Shown: piece after piece, positions 11,340 through 24,249 of the stretch | Layout: each line of letters opens with the position of its first letter | How positions within the stretch are numbered: position 1 is the stretch's first letter | Assembly: GCF_030272615.1 (NCBI RefSeq) | Contig: NC_081413.1 | Coordinates: 158,911,349 to 158,975,348 of the forward strand | Direction of reading: 5' to 3' | Length of the DNA stretch: 64,000 bases | From: Cryptomeria japonica | Taxonomy: Eukaryota > Streptophyta > Pinopsida > Cupressales > Cupressaceae | Program-made: the position numbers and the translations under genes | The notes under the pieces: generated by a model | The model's database searches: none | Told to the model about the DNA's origin: nothing | The model's input: the letters and a program-made list of their open reading frames with translations, nothing else

Positions 11340-14190
11340 ACTAGCTGCGTCACAGCCTCACATACCCCCTATCCTCACGGTTCCCTATATCAACTTCCTC
11401 GCACACACTCTAGCAATTCCGTATCATACATCCTTAGAGAGGAATTTCACATTTCAACACAAGACCAGCATCCGAAAACAATAAAGATAAACCAGTTTAG
11501 CCACCAAAGTACAGATGAATAAAGATAATAAACCATCAATTCCAACAGTAAGGTAAGAAAATAATCCGGAATTGCAACACCAAATCAAAGTGCAAAAGAT
11601 CACGAGATTGTGGCCAAACCTTCAAAGTCAAGGTAAAATAAATTGCTGATCCCCAAAGAAATATAAAGAATATCACAACTGCACATAACAGCACTGTGTG
11701 ACTAGCATCTAGCCACCAACGAGGAAGGAAGGAACAACTGACTAGCTATTGCAGTAGCTCATCATGTGGTGCGACATAGTCACACTATCCACATGGCATG
11801 GCGGTGTGCACCTCGACATCACCCCGCATCACGTCGTCACGTGGCATGGCAATACCCCAAGTGGAGAAAACACACAATGGACGTATCCCGCATGGTAGTG
11901 CACCTCGCGGAAAAAGCACGCGCAAGCCACATCCCGCATAGCAACGTATCTAGAAGGATACTCACCGTAAGTCAGAGGTATACATGACTATGGTCCACCC
12001 ACATGCCCACCAACACATACTAACTGGTAGCACATGCGAATAAACCTACCTTTCATGAAGACAAGGCAAAGGATCCTCCAAATCACACCATCACTATCCA
12101 CAAGAATCACCATCCAAAATGCTCAAATAAAGGAGAGGAACAGGCTGACACACATGAACCTATAAATAGATTCATCAAAGGGAAAGTATTGAGTACACCT
12201 TGATACAGTTTAGTAGTACAACTATATCATTCCTCGAAGTAGAGAAGCTAAAGTCGCTTCGCGCCGACATTACTCGTACGCCAATCCATACTATTCAAGG
12301 AACGGTCGCTTCGAATACTACCCCTTAACATACTGAGTTACCCACAACCCAAGGTTTGGTACTCAGCAGGGAAACAAATAAGCAACATCACATAAATAGT
12401 ATGGTTTCCCATACTCATAAGCAACATATCCTCCATGGTTGATTACTTCACCAATCCATGGGCACAAATAATAAGCACTGGTTTCTCACAATACACACAA
12501 ATACACCAATACTGGTTTAGTCACATTTACGGGGAGTACTTTTCAGTACGCTAACATCTATACAAGGAAGATTCAATTATGCTTCCTATATAAATAACTG
12601 AATCAAGTTTACTCTAGATACAAGTACTGAAATTATTAACAATTCACAATTACATAAGGAAATAACATCATTCCTATATCTTTCTCGAATCTCACTAAGC
12701 ATTCATAATTAAATTACTAGCTAAGCAAATTCATTTCTAAAGCTTAAGGCTTTCATCTATCACTATGAAGCCAAAAAGCAACATACAATCTCACATGTTT
12801 TATAAACATTCTATTTAATTCAATGCATTCTTTAATACCATTTCTAAAATTCTTATGATTAGGCAAAGAGAAGGAAAAGAGAGTTTGATAATCAAACTGT
12901 TTTCTACAAAACGCAAGATCAAACAAGATCACTCTGCATTATACATTTTCTGACTATAAGCCTATCATTTCAATTACACGGGTTTCATTTCGCTACCGTT
13001 TAGAAGGATCACAATTAGCCTACAAAACACTTCCAATAATTATGGTTGCAACAGGAGGTTCTAGTTTTCCAAACAAAACAGAGATCAAGAGAAGCAACCT
13101 TTTCGATAATGTAAGACCTCAATAGAACACTCACTTATAATAATACAATATAGACACATGTCATACTTTGCAACCTATTAGAGAAGATCACATTACGATC
13201 AAAGATAAGCAAGGAGCTATTACCCAAATAAAACATATTAATGTACGCACATCAAACAAGCTTTTCCATTCACACTTTCTAAACACATTAAGGTAATTAC
13301 ACATACCCAAAAGCGAGTTCCATGGAGCATTGCTAAAATAAATCTTCAATCAAATTGGTTTAATGAACCACATAAGACAATCTTTCGGAAAACACATTAA
13401 TATTCTCTCGAAGCTACAATAACATGCTCTTTTTAACACTTCTACAAACCAAGCAGTTTCACATAATTCCACTATTCGCATAGCAAAGCACCTTACTAAG
13501 GTAGAATTTAATCATGCTACTCCTACAAAACACACATGGAGAATTCTTTAAACGTAAACATACAGTTTTCTCCCAATCACCAAAATAATTTTTTAAACCC
13601 ATAGCCCTTTAATAATCTAAAAACATAAGCATCATAAAGTTCACACAAGGGTTCAAGAAGTCACACCCTTTTTCTCTCTTGCAAACAAGAAACTCAAATC
13701 AAAGATAATTACACATATCATAATCATTTTAATTTCCAGAAGAAGAGAGGAGTGGAATGGTGATGATCATTTAATTTTCTACAAAATAAGCATTCAATAA
13801 TTGCCATACAAGCCTTCAAGTGGACAACACTAAGCTAGATCATAATCTTTAAACAAACGCAATTCGCACTTTCAGATTCCAGACAAGCACGGACCAACCA
13901 AATGGATTAGTCTAAAGAGTACAACACTCAAAAAAGGAAGGTACATACGACTCTCTTTCAGAACAAGAGTAATCGTAGACCAAGACATCAATAAGCACAC
14001 AAGGCACAAATAAGCACTCAAACACCAACATCAAGAAGGCGAAAACCAGGTGTGAACACACACGCTACACACCAGCTAAGTCTGCTCAATCACTCACATG
14101 CAAAAAGAGGACAAGCATACACATAAGGTCGATACACCTCATACAAATAGAGGGCACACGCGACACCAGAGATCCCAATGTTTGCAACAT
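11340..14190 (-). other. Non-coding interior of a truncated Gypsy-related element
   Basis: The stretch lies immediately inside the PBS at 14191-14204 (minus strand), so it occupies the position of a retrotransposon interior. The part next to the PBS resembles the leader left of the second PBS at 20116. No gag or pol similarity is visible in any frame over 2.8 kb. The GC-richer patch at 11760-11990 has only a short ORF without recognisable motifs. The left end is truncated. Confidence 0.5.
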
Positions 14191-14204
14191 GGGCCCTGAT
14201 ACCA
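14191..14204 (-). other. Primer-binding site left of LTR-A
   Basis: On the minus strand the site reads TGGTATCAGGGCCC, two bases from the LTR edge at 14207. It shows that LTR-A also served as the 5' LTR for an interior lying to its left. Confidence 0.75.
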
Positions 14205-14206
14205 AA

Positions 14207-17200
14207 TGTAATGCCCCGCCAGGAAACCCCGAAGGGATTTAGCCAAAACACAAGAATAGAGTGCAAATTTTTTTTTTTTTAAAAGTTACAACACATAAGA
14301 TGCAACAAGATATCAAAGATTCAGATTACATAGCGGAAGACATCAACTAACACCTAAAGAGTTTCCCAACGAGATTACTTAAATTTCACAATTCACTTAA
14401 CTCACACAATTAATCCAATAAGCTAATTATCTTAATAACGAGATGATTCATAATCAGGATAATTCTTTCAAAGATGGAAATATAAATCACAACAAAGATT
14501 CATCATTAAGATCCATTCATAATCTTCATTTAAAATTACAAACCATACATCTAACATTCTAATACACTAGGATTTCATCATAACATAAGAGATCTTTCCA
14601 AGCATATTTAAATTCCTTAACAACAACTGAGTGTAATTCATTACTCTAAGTTACATTCTTCCATATTCCATTTTATTGCATTTTAAAAGATGATTACATA
14701 CATGCATCTACGATAAATCTCATCTAAACACCTATGCATTTGATCAACATGGCATTCAAGAAAGAACTGAATATAAGCATTTATAGTTAATTCCATTTAT
14801 TCACTTAACCATTCTAATACACTAGTTAATCATACATGATAAAGCTGAATAAAGGAAACATAAGAGAATACATCACATAACACCATAATGATCTCGGAGT
14901 TCACCCCTAAAGGGCTACATCTCCGGGTCTGCTCAACTGCAAGACCCCTCTGGTAATTAATAAAGGTTAAGAATACAAGAGGTTACACCAATATAATCCA
15001 GCCATCAAGGCGAAACATAAACAATATACAAGCGACCACATCGGTCAATAAATACATAAACGATCCCTGAAAAGAACAGGATCCAGCTGAACATAATCAA
15101 GCTAATACAAGAGGTCCATGAGAGCATCCATAAAACTGAGCCATCACCACCCAAGGTCTAACATGAAATCGACACTCACAAGGGCAGAGACAAAAGGACG
15201 ACTCACAAAGGTACTCAAAATAGGACAAAATGACAACACACTAGCGAACGTAGGGACAAGTGTCACCACACGACCTGGTATGGTTACCATGGCAAGTCTT
15301 CTTAGGTCCCGGCCCCACACACTGGGTTACCTTGGCAACCTAATCCGAGCTTCCGGCCCATCCAAGCCTCATGTGGACCCACACATCCTCTCGTGAAGAC
15401 AAGGATAGTAGTTTGCCATTTCAGGCCTTCTCACAGCATGTCGAGCCTATGATAGCACTCATCCCATGTGTGAGGCACATTATCTTATTTAGAGATTACA
15501 TTCTAATCTACTTAAAGGTTATCACTTATTAGACTCACTTTCGACGGGTTACCCAGCAGCCACTTTGGGCGCGGCCCCCAAATCGAAAGCCACTTTCCCA
15601 TACGACACTAGACTAACTCAGACGAACTCAAAACCAGGGAATACACATGGTCAGACGAACGGAGTTCAAGAAGAGAGAAACAATCATCTGGTCAAACACG
15701 ACTCAAGGGTAATCACTTACTGACGGTACTCTAACTAGAGACCCGACCAACAACGGTCAACCACAATCATCATTCGACTCACACACAAGGAGGATATGAT
15801 CAAAACGACACTACCACAATACAACAGTCAACTCCGAATCGAGGACTAAAACAGGCACCCCAAGTCAATCCATACGACAGGGTCCTACTAAACAAAGCAA
15901 AACATGCCATCTCATAATTAAAGGCGAATACAGAAATTAAACTCGCAAGGCAGTAAACAGGAAAGACAATATTTCCTCAAATTGATTTAATCATTACAAG
16001 TCGATCAAGATTTCTACATGATCTAAAAACAGGTTACAGTTATCTACCTCATCAAGGGATAAGTTGTTCTTGGTTTTCTAACTCTTGACGATTCAAGCAT
16101 CGAACAGACATATAAAGCCATAAAGAGTTCTTAAACCAATTTATATTAATAAAATTCAGACAACCATGAATCAAATAAATAAGATATTTAATCTCCAACA
16201 AAACATCATTAAGTAGAATTTACATCGTATTCCAACGATTTTCCAATAACATATTATTCTCTAGTATTTTTAAACAAAACTACCTTAATTAGCCAAATGC
16301 TCTAATCAGCTAGAATGTGGGATCTAGATTTATTAATCCAAGATCAGTCAGAATATAAGTAACAATATTCAATTGCGAAAATCAACAGTTTTAGAACTTA
16401 ATCAGGAAAGGAGCATAGGTCGAGCAATGGGATTGAATAATTAATTCACTTATAAACCCATTATAAGATTAATCCATATCTAATTAACATTCACCACTAT
16501 ATGCCACCTTAATCCAGATTAAAAACTAATTAAACTTAACATTAAAAATACTCTCATTAAAATGATATATTATCATATGCACTTTTTTTTTAAATACTAA
16601 AAAAATACATTAAAAAAAATGATTTAATAATCTACGTTTAAACAAAATGCATTTAACAAAACTATGTTCTTTTCTCAAAAAAAAAACGCATTTAAAAAAA
16701 AAAAACTAATTAAAAAAAGGACGCATTAGGCAAAAAGGGGAGGGCGGGTCGTGCCCTAACCCTAACCCTAGCCGCAGCATTGGGGATCCTCGTGGGCGGC
16801 GCTCACGGCGGTGCCCGCAGGTGCCGCGGCGCCCTGCGGCCCCTGCGGCCACCGCCGTGAGCCGCAGGCACCACGGTCTGCGAGAAGGCAAGAGAACGGG
16901 GGGAGGAGCGAGGGGGACGTGCGGGGGGAGGAGCAAGGGGAACCCCAACTCACCGCTTGTCTAACACAAAACCTCCACCCAATTCGGTAAACAAAAAATA
17001 ACGCACAGTCCGAAAAAAACGTTTTAAAATTTTAAATATGAACACATAGTTCGGTTTTATACACAGTTTCGGTGTTTATAAAAAAAAAACTCGCCCAACT
17101 CGGAGTTAAATCAACGAAACCCCAATCTCAAATTTGCTAAAAATAATTTTCGATTTACTATGAGTTCGGATTCAAAGAACTGCGTTTTAGATATCACATT

Positions 17201-18447
17201 ATCTTGATGTTTTTTTTTCATTCTTTACAAACACCAAGGGTTTCATACGCCCAAAATGAAAGGAGAAATTAACAACATCTCACATACACTCCTAGCCAAG
17301 CTAAATAATTTACCAAATCAATTCATAAGCATGGCGTTCGATGGAAAATCTAAAACCAAGATTAAACCCCCATTTCCATTTTAAACAAAAACTAAAATTG
17401 AGAGATAATTCCTACCTGATCTCGCATTCCTGGCAAGATCTATTGAGAGTCCAAATCTCCAGCTCCCAAATCCTTCCTTTTCCATCCAAAATCCTCCAAT
17501 TTCATTTCCAATTTTCTTTCCAACCAAAATTTCCCAAAAATGTCCATTTTCTCCAATTTCCCCAAATTTGGGTTATATGGAAGAGTTGACCCAAGAATTC
17601 CATTTTTGGAATTTTAAAAAAAAAATTATTTACAAATAATTCACAAAAGTTAATTCTTTTCAACTATAGCAACAATTTAACTTGCTTTTTCAATTAAAAA
17701 TTCGATTTCTCATTTAATTAAATTTAACCTTTCAATATTCAGAATCCAACAGAATGCAATTAACTCTATTGCGATAAAATACAAAACTTTCCTTTTTCAA
17801 CAGCATATATATATAATGCATTTAATAATCAAAATCAGTCATTTACTCGAATTTACTTCCAATTTAAAATAGGCAATTCATTAACAATGAAAATCGCATA
17901 ACGAATACCCGATTAATTTAATCCATTAATCTTCAATGCACAAACGCATATATTAATCAAGATAATTACTAAGGACTAATTAATCAATTTAACCATGCAC
18001 ACCAAGCACGCAAATCGAGAAAGTCAACCAAACAGACGACTCGCAAACCCAAACAAAAAAAGGATAACCGACGACGACTAGCGATGCTCACTTGAGCACG
18101 ACAAGGTCAACTAGGGTCTTACGACCACCTAATCCAACTCTAGGGATTAAAAGGGTACACTCAAACCTGCAAAACCAGGTGACGACGAACCTCGCACTCA
18201 TGCAACTTCGTACCTGAAATCTCCTGCAACCAAAGCTCATACATGCATACATATATACAATTTAATGAAAACGTCAACTCAATATTAATACCACGAAATA
18301 GGTACACTGAATAACTTGCATACAACTAGTGTGAAACCACATCAACAGCTATGCGTAAAATCAATCATCTGACTATAATCATTATATTACGATAAACTGA
18401 TCAAGATTAAACCAAGGTTAGAGATTGATTAGGGCAGGGGTACTACA
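14207..18447 (-). repeat. LTR-A: ~4.2 kb Gypsy LTR
   Basis: On the minus strand it begins TGTAGTACCCC (18447) next to decayed Gypsy coding sequence and ends GGGGCATTACA (14207) next to a PBS. Landmarks shared with LTR-B are the pyrimidine-rich GGCAGCCACTTTGGGC-type motif (about 15550 versus 24050) and the segment with GTGAAGACAAGG and CCATT...AGGCCTTC (about 15392-15430 versus 23880-23930). It includes A/T-rich stretches and a sharply GC-rich patch at 16735-16950. Part of its length could be undetected insertions. It holds no recognisable gene. Confidence 0.7.
16754..16862. repeat. CCCTAA repeats beside a GC-rich inverted repeat inside LTR-A
   Basis: Almost three CCCTAA units at 16754-16770 are followed by a very GC-rich hairpin (16801-16862). 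Its arms begin GCTCACGGCGGTG and end CACCGCCGTGAGC, with further imperfect pairing inward. The flanking LTR is A/T-rich, so this is a sharp compositional island. It may mark the LTR promoter or leader region. Telo-box-like AACCCTA motifs occur in plant promoters. An ORF across it on the minus strand (16706-16948) looks like composition only. Confidence 0.6.
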
Positions 18448-20130
18448 TGATGTGCCTATGATCTCTCTTAGAAACACATCTACAAACTCACGAAGGATAG
18501 GGTGATCATCAAGACATACCTCCCAACTATCACCCTCATCAAGATCACTCACACAAAAATGAACAACTGAAAACACTACCACATACACCACTTGAGTTGC
18601 ATAGTCAAGTTCGTGCATAGAGAAATTGGTTGTTGGACCCCTACAAGCTCAACTCGCTCTCCCCAATCATCCAAACACTTAACCAAATTATTCCTTTAAT
18701 TAATGCAACTTTGATGAACATCCAACCAATGCATGCCCAAAATAGCTCCATATGACCCAAAAAGAAGAACACAAAGATCTATAGTGGTAGTGAAGGTTCC
18801 CAAATCCAACACACAACCATGAAGTAGTGAATCTACTATCACCTTAGAATTGTTAGTTAACTCAACCCACCAACTATCATCTTGCCTTGCCACTGCAAGC
18901 CCACATCACACCATAAGAAAGGAAGATATAATAGAATATGAAGCACAAAAATAAAATATAATAGTGATAGGAATGCCACACAACACACCTGATGTCTCAA
19001 CCATTTTTCCCTAATGCTCAACTTCATGGTTATAAACTGCCACAAATAACCTATGAGGTCTACCTACATCCCCAATTGTATACTCAAAACTATCCTTCCT
19101 TTGACCAGGTCCTGAAACTTATCTCTGAGGATACTGAGCTACTATATGACCATGTTTTCCACAAGTGTAACATCATCTACTACCCAAACCACATCCTACA
19201 AAAGGTGCACTAGACTAATGGAAGTTACCTCTACTACAACTTTGAGATGAGTAACTATGGAGAGGCTACAAATTATATACCCTCTTATAGTGATTACGAG
19301 GATTATGTCCCTCGAAATGTTGTCCACCAAAAAAATTCTAAGAAGGCATATGTCCCTACTGCTATTGATGACCTATCCCAGGAGGTGTAGAATGTTCTCT
19401 ACATGATCTTGCAAGCAATGAATGAGTGTCTCGAATCCCTAAACCTAATAGAGGTGCAATTTGTACTTGTACATAGAGCCCTGGTATTATTGTTGTAAGG
19501 ATACATAGAGAAGCACCAAACAAGACTATCAACCAAGTATTTGCCTCAGTACCACCACAAGTACCTTCAAAGGTGGGTGGATCAGATATAAGAAGGTCTC
19601 TAATATGACATGCAAGAATGTTGTCATTCTCTACCTTTGTGAGATCTCTCCTAAGAACAACTCTAGAAAGACTAGGTCTACGAGAGTGCTCTCTCTCATG
19701 CTATTGAGATGGACGAGACTCTTCCTATTGGGATACCTATTGTCGAGGCCCAAAATATGGTATGGTATCCTAAAGTAAATTAAGCACCTGATGACCCCAA
19801 ATTCCACCACCTTGATCCTCTACACACTTCTCATTTTTATGGTCATCTTCATGCTCCTCCCGGTGATCCTCTTAGTGAGGATTCAATCGGGTACTATGAT
19901 GGGCATATTGGGCTCGACCATGACCACTTCCCTCAAGAGGAATCCTTCATAAGAAAATAATGAATACATTATAGAAAACATAAACATATCTATAATCCAT
20001 GCTAAGGAAATAAGAATACAAAGATAAGCATTAATGAATACATTATAATAAATAAACGTAACTCACATCAAACCTAAAGAGCACATATACACCAGAGCTC
20101 TTGATGTTTCAACATGGGCTCTAATACCAA
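18448..20130 (-). pseudogene. Gypsy gag-protease remnant lacking RT, RNase H and integrase
   Basis: Reading leftward from the PBS on the minus strand: a decayed gag region with a zinc knuckle CYTCGKHGHIVAQY at about 19115-19165 (last Cys changed to Tyr), a protease region at 18893-18696 (ending DLCVLLFGSYGAILGMHWLD, like the LG[SM]YDVILGMDWL signature after the catalytic site), and at about 18480-18430 the segment HPILREFVDVFLREIIG that leads into RT in chromoviruses. The sequence passes into the LTR-A edge at 18447 right after that point, so the rest of pol is deleted. Several stops interrupt it. It lies between LTR-A and LTR-B in the orientation expected for one element. Confidence 0.75.
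20116..20129 (-). other. Primer-binding site beside LTR-B
   Basis: The minus strand reads TGGTATTAGAGCCC, one base from TGGTATCAGAGCCC. It lies two bases from the LTR-like edge at 20132 and sets the direction of the gag-protease remnant. Confidence 0.75.
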
Positions 20131-20372
20131 ATTTAATGCCCTGCCAAGGAACCCTAAAGGATATGAGAAAAATACACAGAGTGTAATGGCCCGCTAAGAA
20201 ACCCTAAAAGGATTCAACTACAAACACTCGAAAAGAGAGTAAAATATTTTTTTTAACTAATATCGAATACATAAATGCATTAAGAAAAACATTGCATTTA
20301 AATTACACAAGCAAAAGAATTAACTCAAACTCCTAAAGGGTTTCCCAATGTGTATTACTTAATTAAACTAAT

Positions 20373-20703
20373 CGAAGAAGTTGAGAAATACAACTTCAGA
20401 GACCCCAAGAACACCTGTAAGCAAAATACCTATCACAAGAGAAGAATGGAGGCAAAAAATCAATAATGGCTCTAAAGAAAAAGATTATCATTCAGAGAGG
20501 GAATAAAATAAAAAGTACAATACAATCCTTATAAAAGGAGATTAGCAACCCTAAAGAAACCCTAAAGGGATAATGTGTATTTAATAATTAGAATTATTAA
20601 ATACCTACAATATTATTAAATGCCTAAGTTTAGCTTAAGCGTAGAGTATAATAGACTAATAATTAAATAAATAATTATTAGCCACAACATGATAACTCTA
20701 ACA
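20373..20703 (-). repeat. 3' LTR of the 2.7 kb nested element
   Basis: This is the left copy. It starts CGAAGAAG where the partner has TGAAGAAG and ends CTCTAACA. The PPT follows directly. It contains direct repeats of the TATTAAAT(G/A)CCTA type, as does the partner. Confidence 0.88.
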
Positions 20704-22725
20704 CCCCCCCTTAAGATGAACTTAGGGAGTAGCTAAAAACAACTAAGGACTAAGCAATGCATGTAAACAAAATGCATGAAAGTAACAATGGGTCCCGACA
20801 ACTAGGCCTAATGAGGTACCCAAGTACAAAAGATCTCTCACAACTCCTCTCCTAAAGAGAGAAAAACAAGTGAAGGACTGAAGAAGCCTCCAAACAAGAG
20901 AATGTCCCAGAAAAAGGAACAAAAGATGAACATGAAGAGCACCACTGAAGCATTAAGCTTCAAACACTATCAAAAAATAACTGTCAATCTGAAGAACCTC
21001 CACTGAAATAGAAGATGATCAGGTAGAGAAGAATGTAATTAGCATGAGTGCCCTCAAATAACACTACTCGAATCAAATGGCAAATAGAGGCAAACAACTG
21101 AACTTGAAGATACATATGGAAAAAATACCAAAGTCTGGAGAGCTAATGAATCGAAGATGGAAAGTTGCCTCCAAAAAAGGGAATGAAAGAATTTCCATAT
21201 GGTAAATGATCCATCTCACCAAAATGCATAGGTAACTAGCCACTGCATTTTCCTAGTACATAGGAACAAATATTGAATACAAAGCTCACTCCAATGAACC
21301 AAGGAGGCATTAGAACCAACAACCAACAGGAGAACCCACCCATAATGCTAACAAGGGAGAGGTGACAGGTACACTGAAACTGAATGCCAAGAAAAAAATG
21401 CTTGATGAAGAACCAGGAACAACAAGAGTGCAACAGAAAGTACAAACACATATAAAGGCTAGTGTTGTGGAAGGAACACTCACTTGACACACATCATGAG
21501 GTCAATGTCATGGAAGGAACACTCACATGAAAAATGTAGATGGAAGACAAAGGCAAACATAAAACCCCCCATGGAACTTTATAATGGAGTGCGAGTACAA
21601 TAAGGCACAAGATGTGCAAGATCCCAAGCATGCAAAGCATAGTGGCACTTTATCTCAGTGTGTTTGCAAAAAATAAAATGCTTACAAAATGATGTATACA
21701 ATTCTCAAAGAAGACAAAAGGCTAGAAATACAGAATTAATAGCCAAATCTGAGTCATCCCACACAAAGAAAAGGATCCTAGGAGCAGAAACATCCAAGAT
21801 ATTCACCAGAGTGCATAAATGCAAAACACTAAATAAAATGCACCTAGAGAAGAATCTGAAAAGAAGACCCATACTACTAGAAAGTGCATAGAACTAGCTT
21901 TCCAACGATATCTTGTGTACCAAAAATGGAGTCTGGATGCTCAAGATATGCCTCCCGGAGTGCAAAAATGAATGTTTGGCTTTGACATCAAAAAAAGACA
22001 TCAAAACAGAAAAAATAGAAGATAAAACCTCAAGACCTGAAAAGATCTCGATAAGAGCTTTCTAACAATATAAGATTTTTCAAAAATCAACTCCGTGTGC
22101 CCAAGTTATGACAAAAAAACCACCTCTAGGTCAAATAGGCCTTTAAGAAAAAAAAACCCCTCCATGCTGGTGGCAAGTAGGTGGTGATAGGACTGAGCGG
22201 TGGTGGAGTGGGTGGTAGAGCAGTGGTCGAGCGGTGGTTAGGTGGCACAATATTCTGGATGAGGTTTGAGCGACGGATTTTTTCGAGCGGCAGAGCGACA
22301 GGGCCGTTGTGGAAGCCAACAGTTTACAGACCCCAGCAGTAACCACAAAGGCTCTTTGTGGCTATCTAGGAGACCGCCGACAGCTCCAAGGCTGTCGCGG
22401 TTAGGGTTTCGGCCTGGGAAAGCTGTTAAACTGCCCTAAAATATTCTTTTCTTAATTTTTTTTTTCTAAAAAATCATGCCCAATAAGGGCAAAAAAATAA
22501 AAATTACCAAAGCCAAAGTTGTCCAAATTGGACAAATTTTATAAGAAAATGGGGGTTTTTGGGTGTTTTGAGATCAACAATGAACTCCATTTGAGCCCAA
22601 AATGCCCATAAACAACGAAGCAACCCATATCCAAATAAAAACTCTAAAAAAACTTGAAACCCTAGCCACCAAAAATCTTCTAAAAAATCAAGAACAAGTA
22701 GCAGCAAATGTAGGCTCTAATACCG

Positions 22726-23040
22726 TGAAGAAGTTGACAAATAAAACTTCAATTATCCCAAGAACACCTGCAAGCAAAATACCTGTCACAGAAGAAGAAT
22801 GGAGGCAAAAAAGCAACAATGGCTCTAAAAAAAAAGATTATCGTTCAGAGAGGGAATAAAATATAAAAAATACAATACAATCCTTGTAAAAGGAGATTAG
22901 CAACCCTAAAGGGATAATGTGTATTTAATAATTATTAAATACCTACAATATTATTAAATGCCTAAGTTTAGTTAAGTGTAGAGTATAATAGACTGATAAT
23001 TAAATAAGTAATTATTAGCCACAACATGATAAATCTAACA
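22726..23040 (-). repeat. 5' LTR of the 2.7 kb nested element
   Basis: This is the right copy, TGAAGAAG...AAATCTAACA, followed by the duplication CTAAT. It is 16 bp shorter than the left copy, chiefly through a missing short repeat of AAACCCTA type and a few small gaps. Confidence 0.88.
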
Positions 23041-24249
23041 CTAATCCTTACTTAAGGTTAGTTAATCCACTTAAGAAATATATTTAACCATTAGGAACTT
23101 AATTACACTAAACAATGATTGTTTTATACTTTATATGAGATAACACTAACATTTCCATGCTTGATTCATGATAAAACATTCAATTACATTACAACAATGA
23201 TTTTAATTAAAAATATAAATCCTACCATCTAAATCTCATCACAATACATTGTTTTTACATTGCAAGGATAACATAATATTACAATTGCACTTAAAATACC
23301 AAGTCTCATTAAAATACACAATGATTACATCAAATTATAACTACCATGAAGGCATACATTAAAACAAATGATACAATCAACCACATAAGGTCCAAGAGAT
23401 ACAAATATGATCCAAGAAGAACAAAGAGGATCCAACCAGTACAATGGAATGAAATGAATCCAAGAGACACATTTGGAGAATCTACGAAGCAAATCCATTG
23501 CAAAAAAGCACGAACAAAATACCCAATGGAAAGTTGGACTACCACCCAACCATGTGGCCCAGAAAGGAACCACCCCTCCGTGCTAGGAGATAGTAATAAG
23601 GCCCTCAAGCAAACCACAACAAAGCATCACATGGTCTAATATGTACATCAGGTACTCACATAAGGCATAAGCATACAAATATGACTCTCACAAGAGTGCT
23701 CCAAGTAAATCCAACACAAGACTACACACTAGTGAGCATAAGGAAAGAGTGTCATCGCATAGTTGGTATAGGTTATTCTGGCAGGCCTCCATAGGCCCTC
23801 ACCCCCATCCTGGGTTATCTTGGTAGTTTCTCCTGAACCCTCGGCCCCCATCCATGACTCATGCAGACCCAACAAACCTTTTGTGAAGACAAGGTAGCTG
23901 GTTTTCCATTCTAGGCCTTCCCACTACACCCCAAGTCTGTACTAGCACTCAACCATGAGCGTGGCACAATTATTCTTGATTAATGTTTAAAACTCAACCC
24001 TAGTTTATTAATTAAGTTTTCACTTCTTACTCAACTTCCAAGGGGCTATCCCGGCAGCCACTTTGGGCACCGACCCCCACTTAGAAGCCACTCTTCCTTG
24101 TGACACTACACAACCTCCAAAGAACTCCAAGGCAAAACACAAAATCCAACTAACAAAGGGAGTTCAAAACAAAACTGAAGAAACAACTTGGTTATACAAA
24201 CCCTCACTAACTCATTTGGGTACATTTTCCAGCAAACAATGGGATTTCT

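Larger units (their letters stand above)
20373..23040 (-). mobile_element. 2.7 kb non-autonomous LTR retrotransposon nested in LTR-B
   Basis: It has paired LTRs at 20373-20703 (331 bp) and 22726-23040 (315 bp), a perfect 5 bp duplication CTAAT (20368-20372 and 23041-23045), a PPT beside the left LTR (AAGGGGGGG on the minus strand, 20704-20712), and a PBS beside the right LTR (GGTATTAGAGCC on the minus strand, about 22713-22724). The 2.0 kb interior has only short frames without gag or pol motifs. It has T-rich leader-like sequence on the minus strand, including CATAACTTG, which also occurs in the leader of the Copia element at 32149. It depends on another element's proteins (TRIM/LARD class). 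Confidence 0.88.
20132..24225 (-). repeat. LTR-B: Gypsy LTR, start duplicated, split by a nested element
   Basis: The first edge, TTTAATGCCC (20132), runs about 50 bases and is followed by a second LTR-like start TGTAATGGCCC at 20182, so two related LTR ends abut. The LTR continues to 20372, is interrupted by the insertion 20373-23040, resumes at 23046 and matches LTR-A landmarks to about 24150. It ends where En/Spm-type repeats begin. The far end of the LTR is therefore missing. Confidence 0.65.

Noticed and set aside
11766-11987. ORF in a GC-richer patch
   Set aside because: No recognisable motif, odd composition (His/Arg-rich), and inside a retrotransposon interior.
16754-16770. Possible telomere remnant
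   Set aside because: Fewer than three CCCTAA units inside an LTR. The usual plant telomere unit is CCCTAAA, so a promoter-type motif is more likely.
16706-16953. Two overlapping minus-strand Pro/Arg-rich ORFs
   Set aside because: They come from the GC-rich hairpin and CCCTAA patch. There is no domain, and two frames are equally open.
21236-21492. Two overlapping minus-strand ORFs in the 2.7 kb element
   Set aside because: Cys/Phe-rich, no Gag or Pol motif, two frames open together. The interior is best called non-coding.
23325-23639. Overlapping ORFs on both strands in LTR-B
   Set aside because: They lie in LTR sequence, have no motifs, and both strands are equally open.
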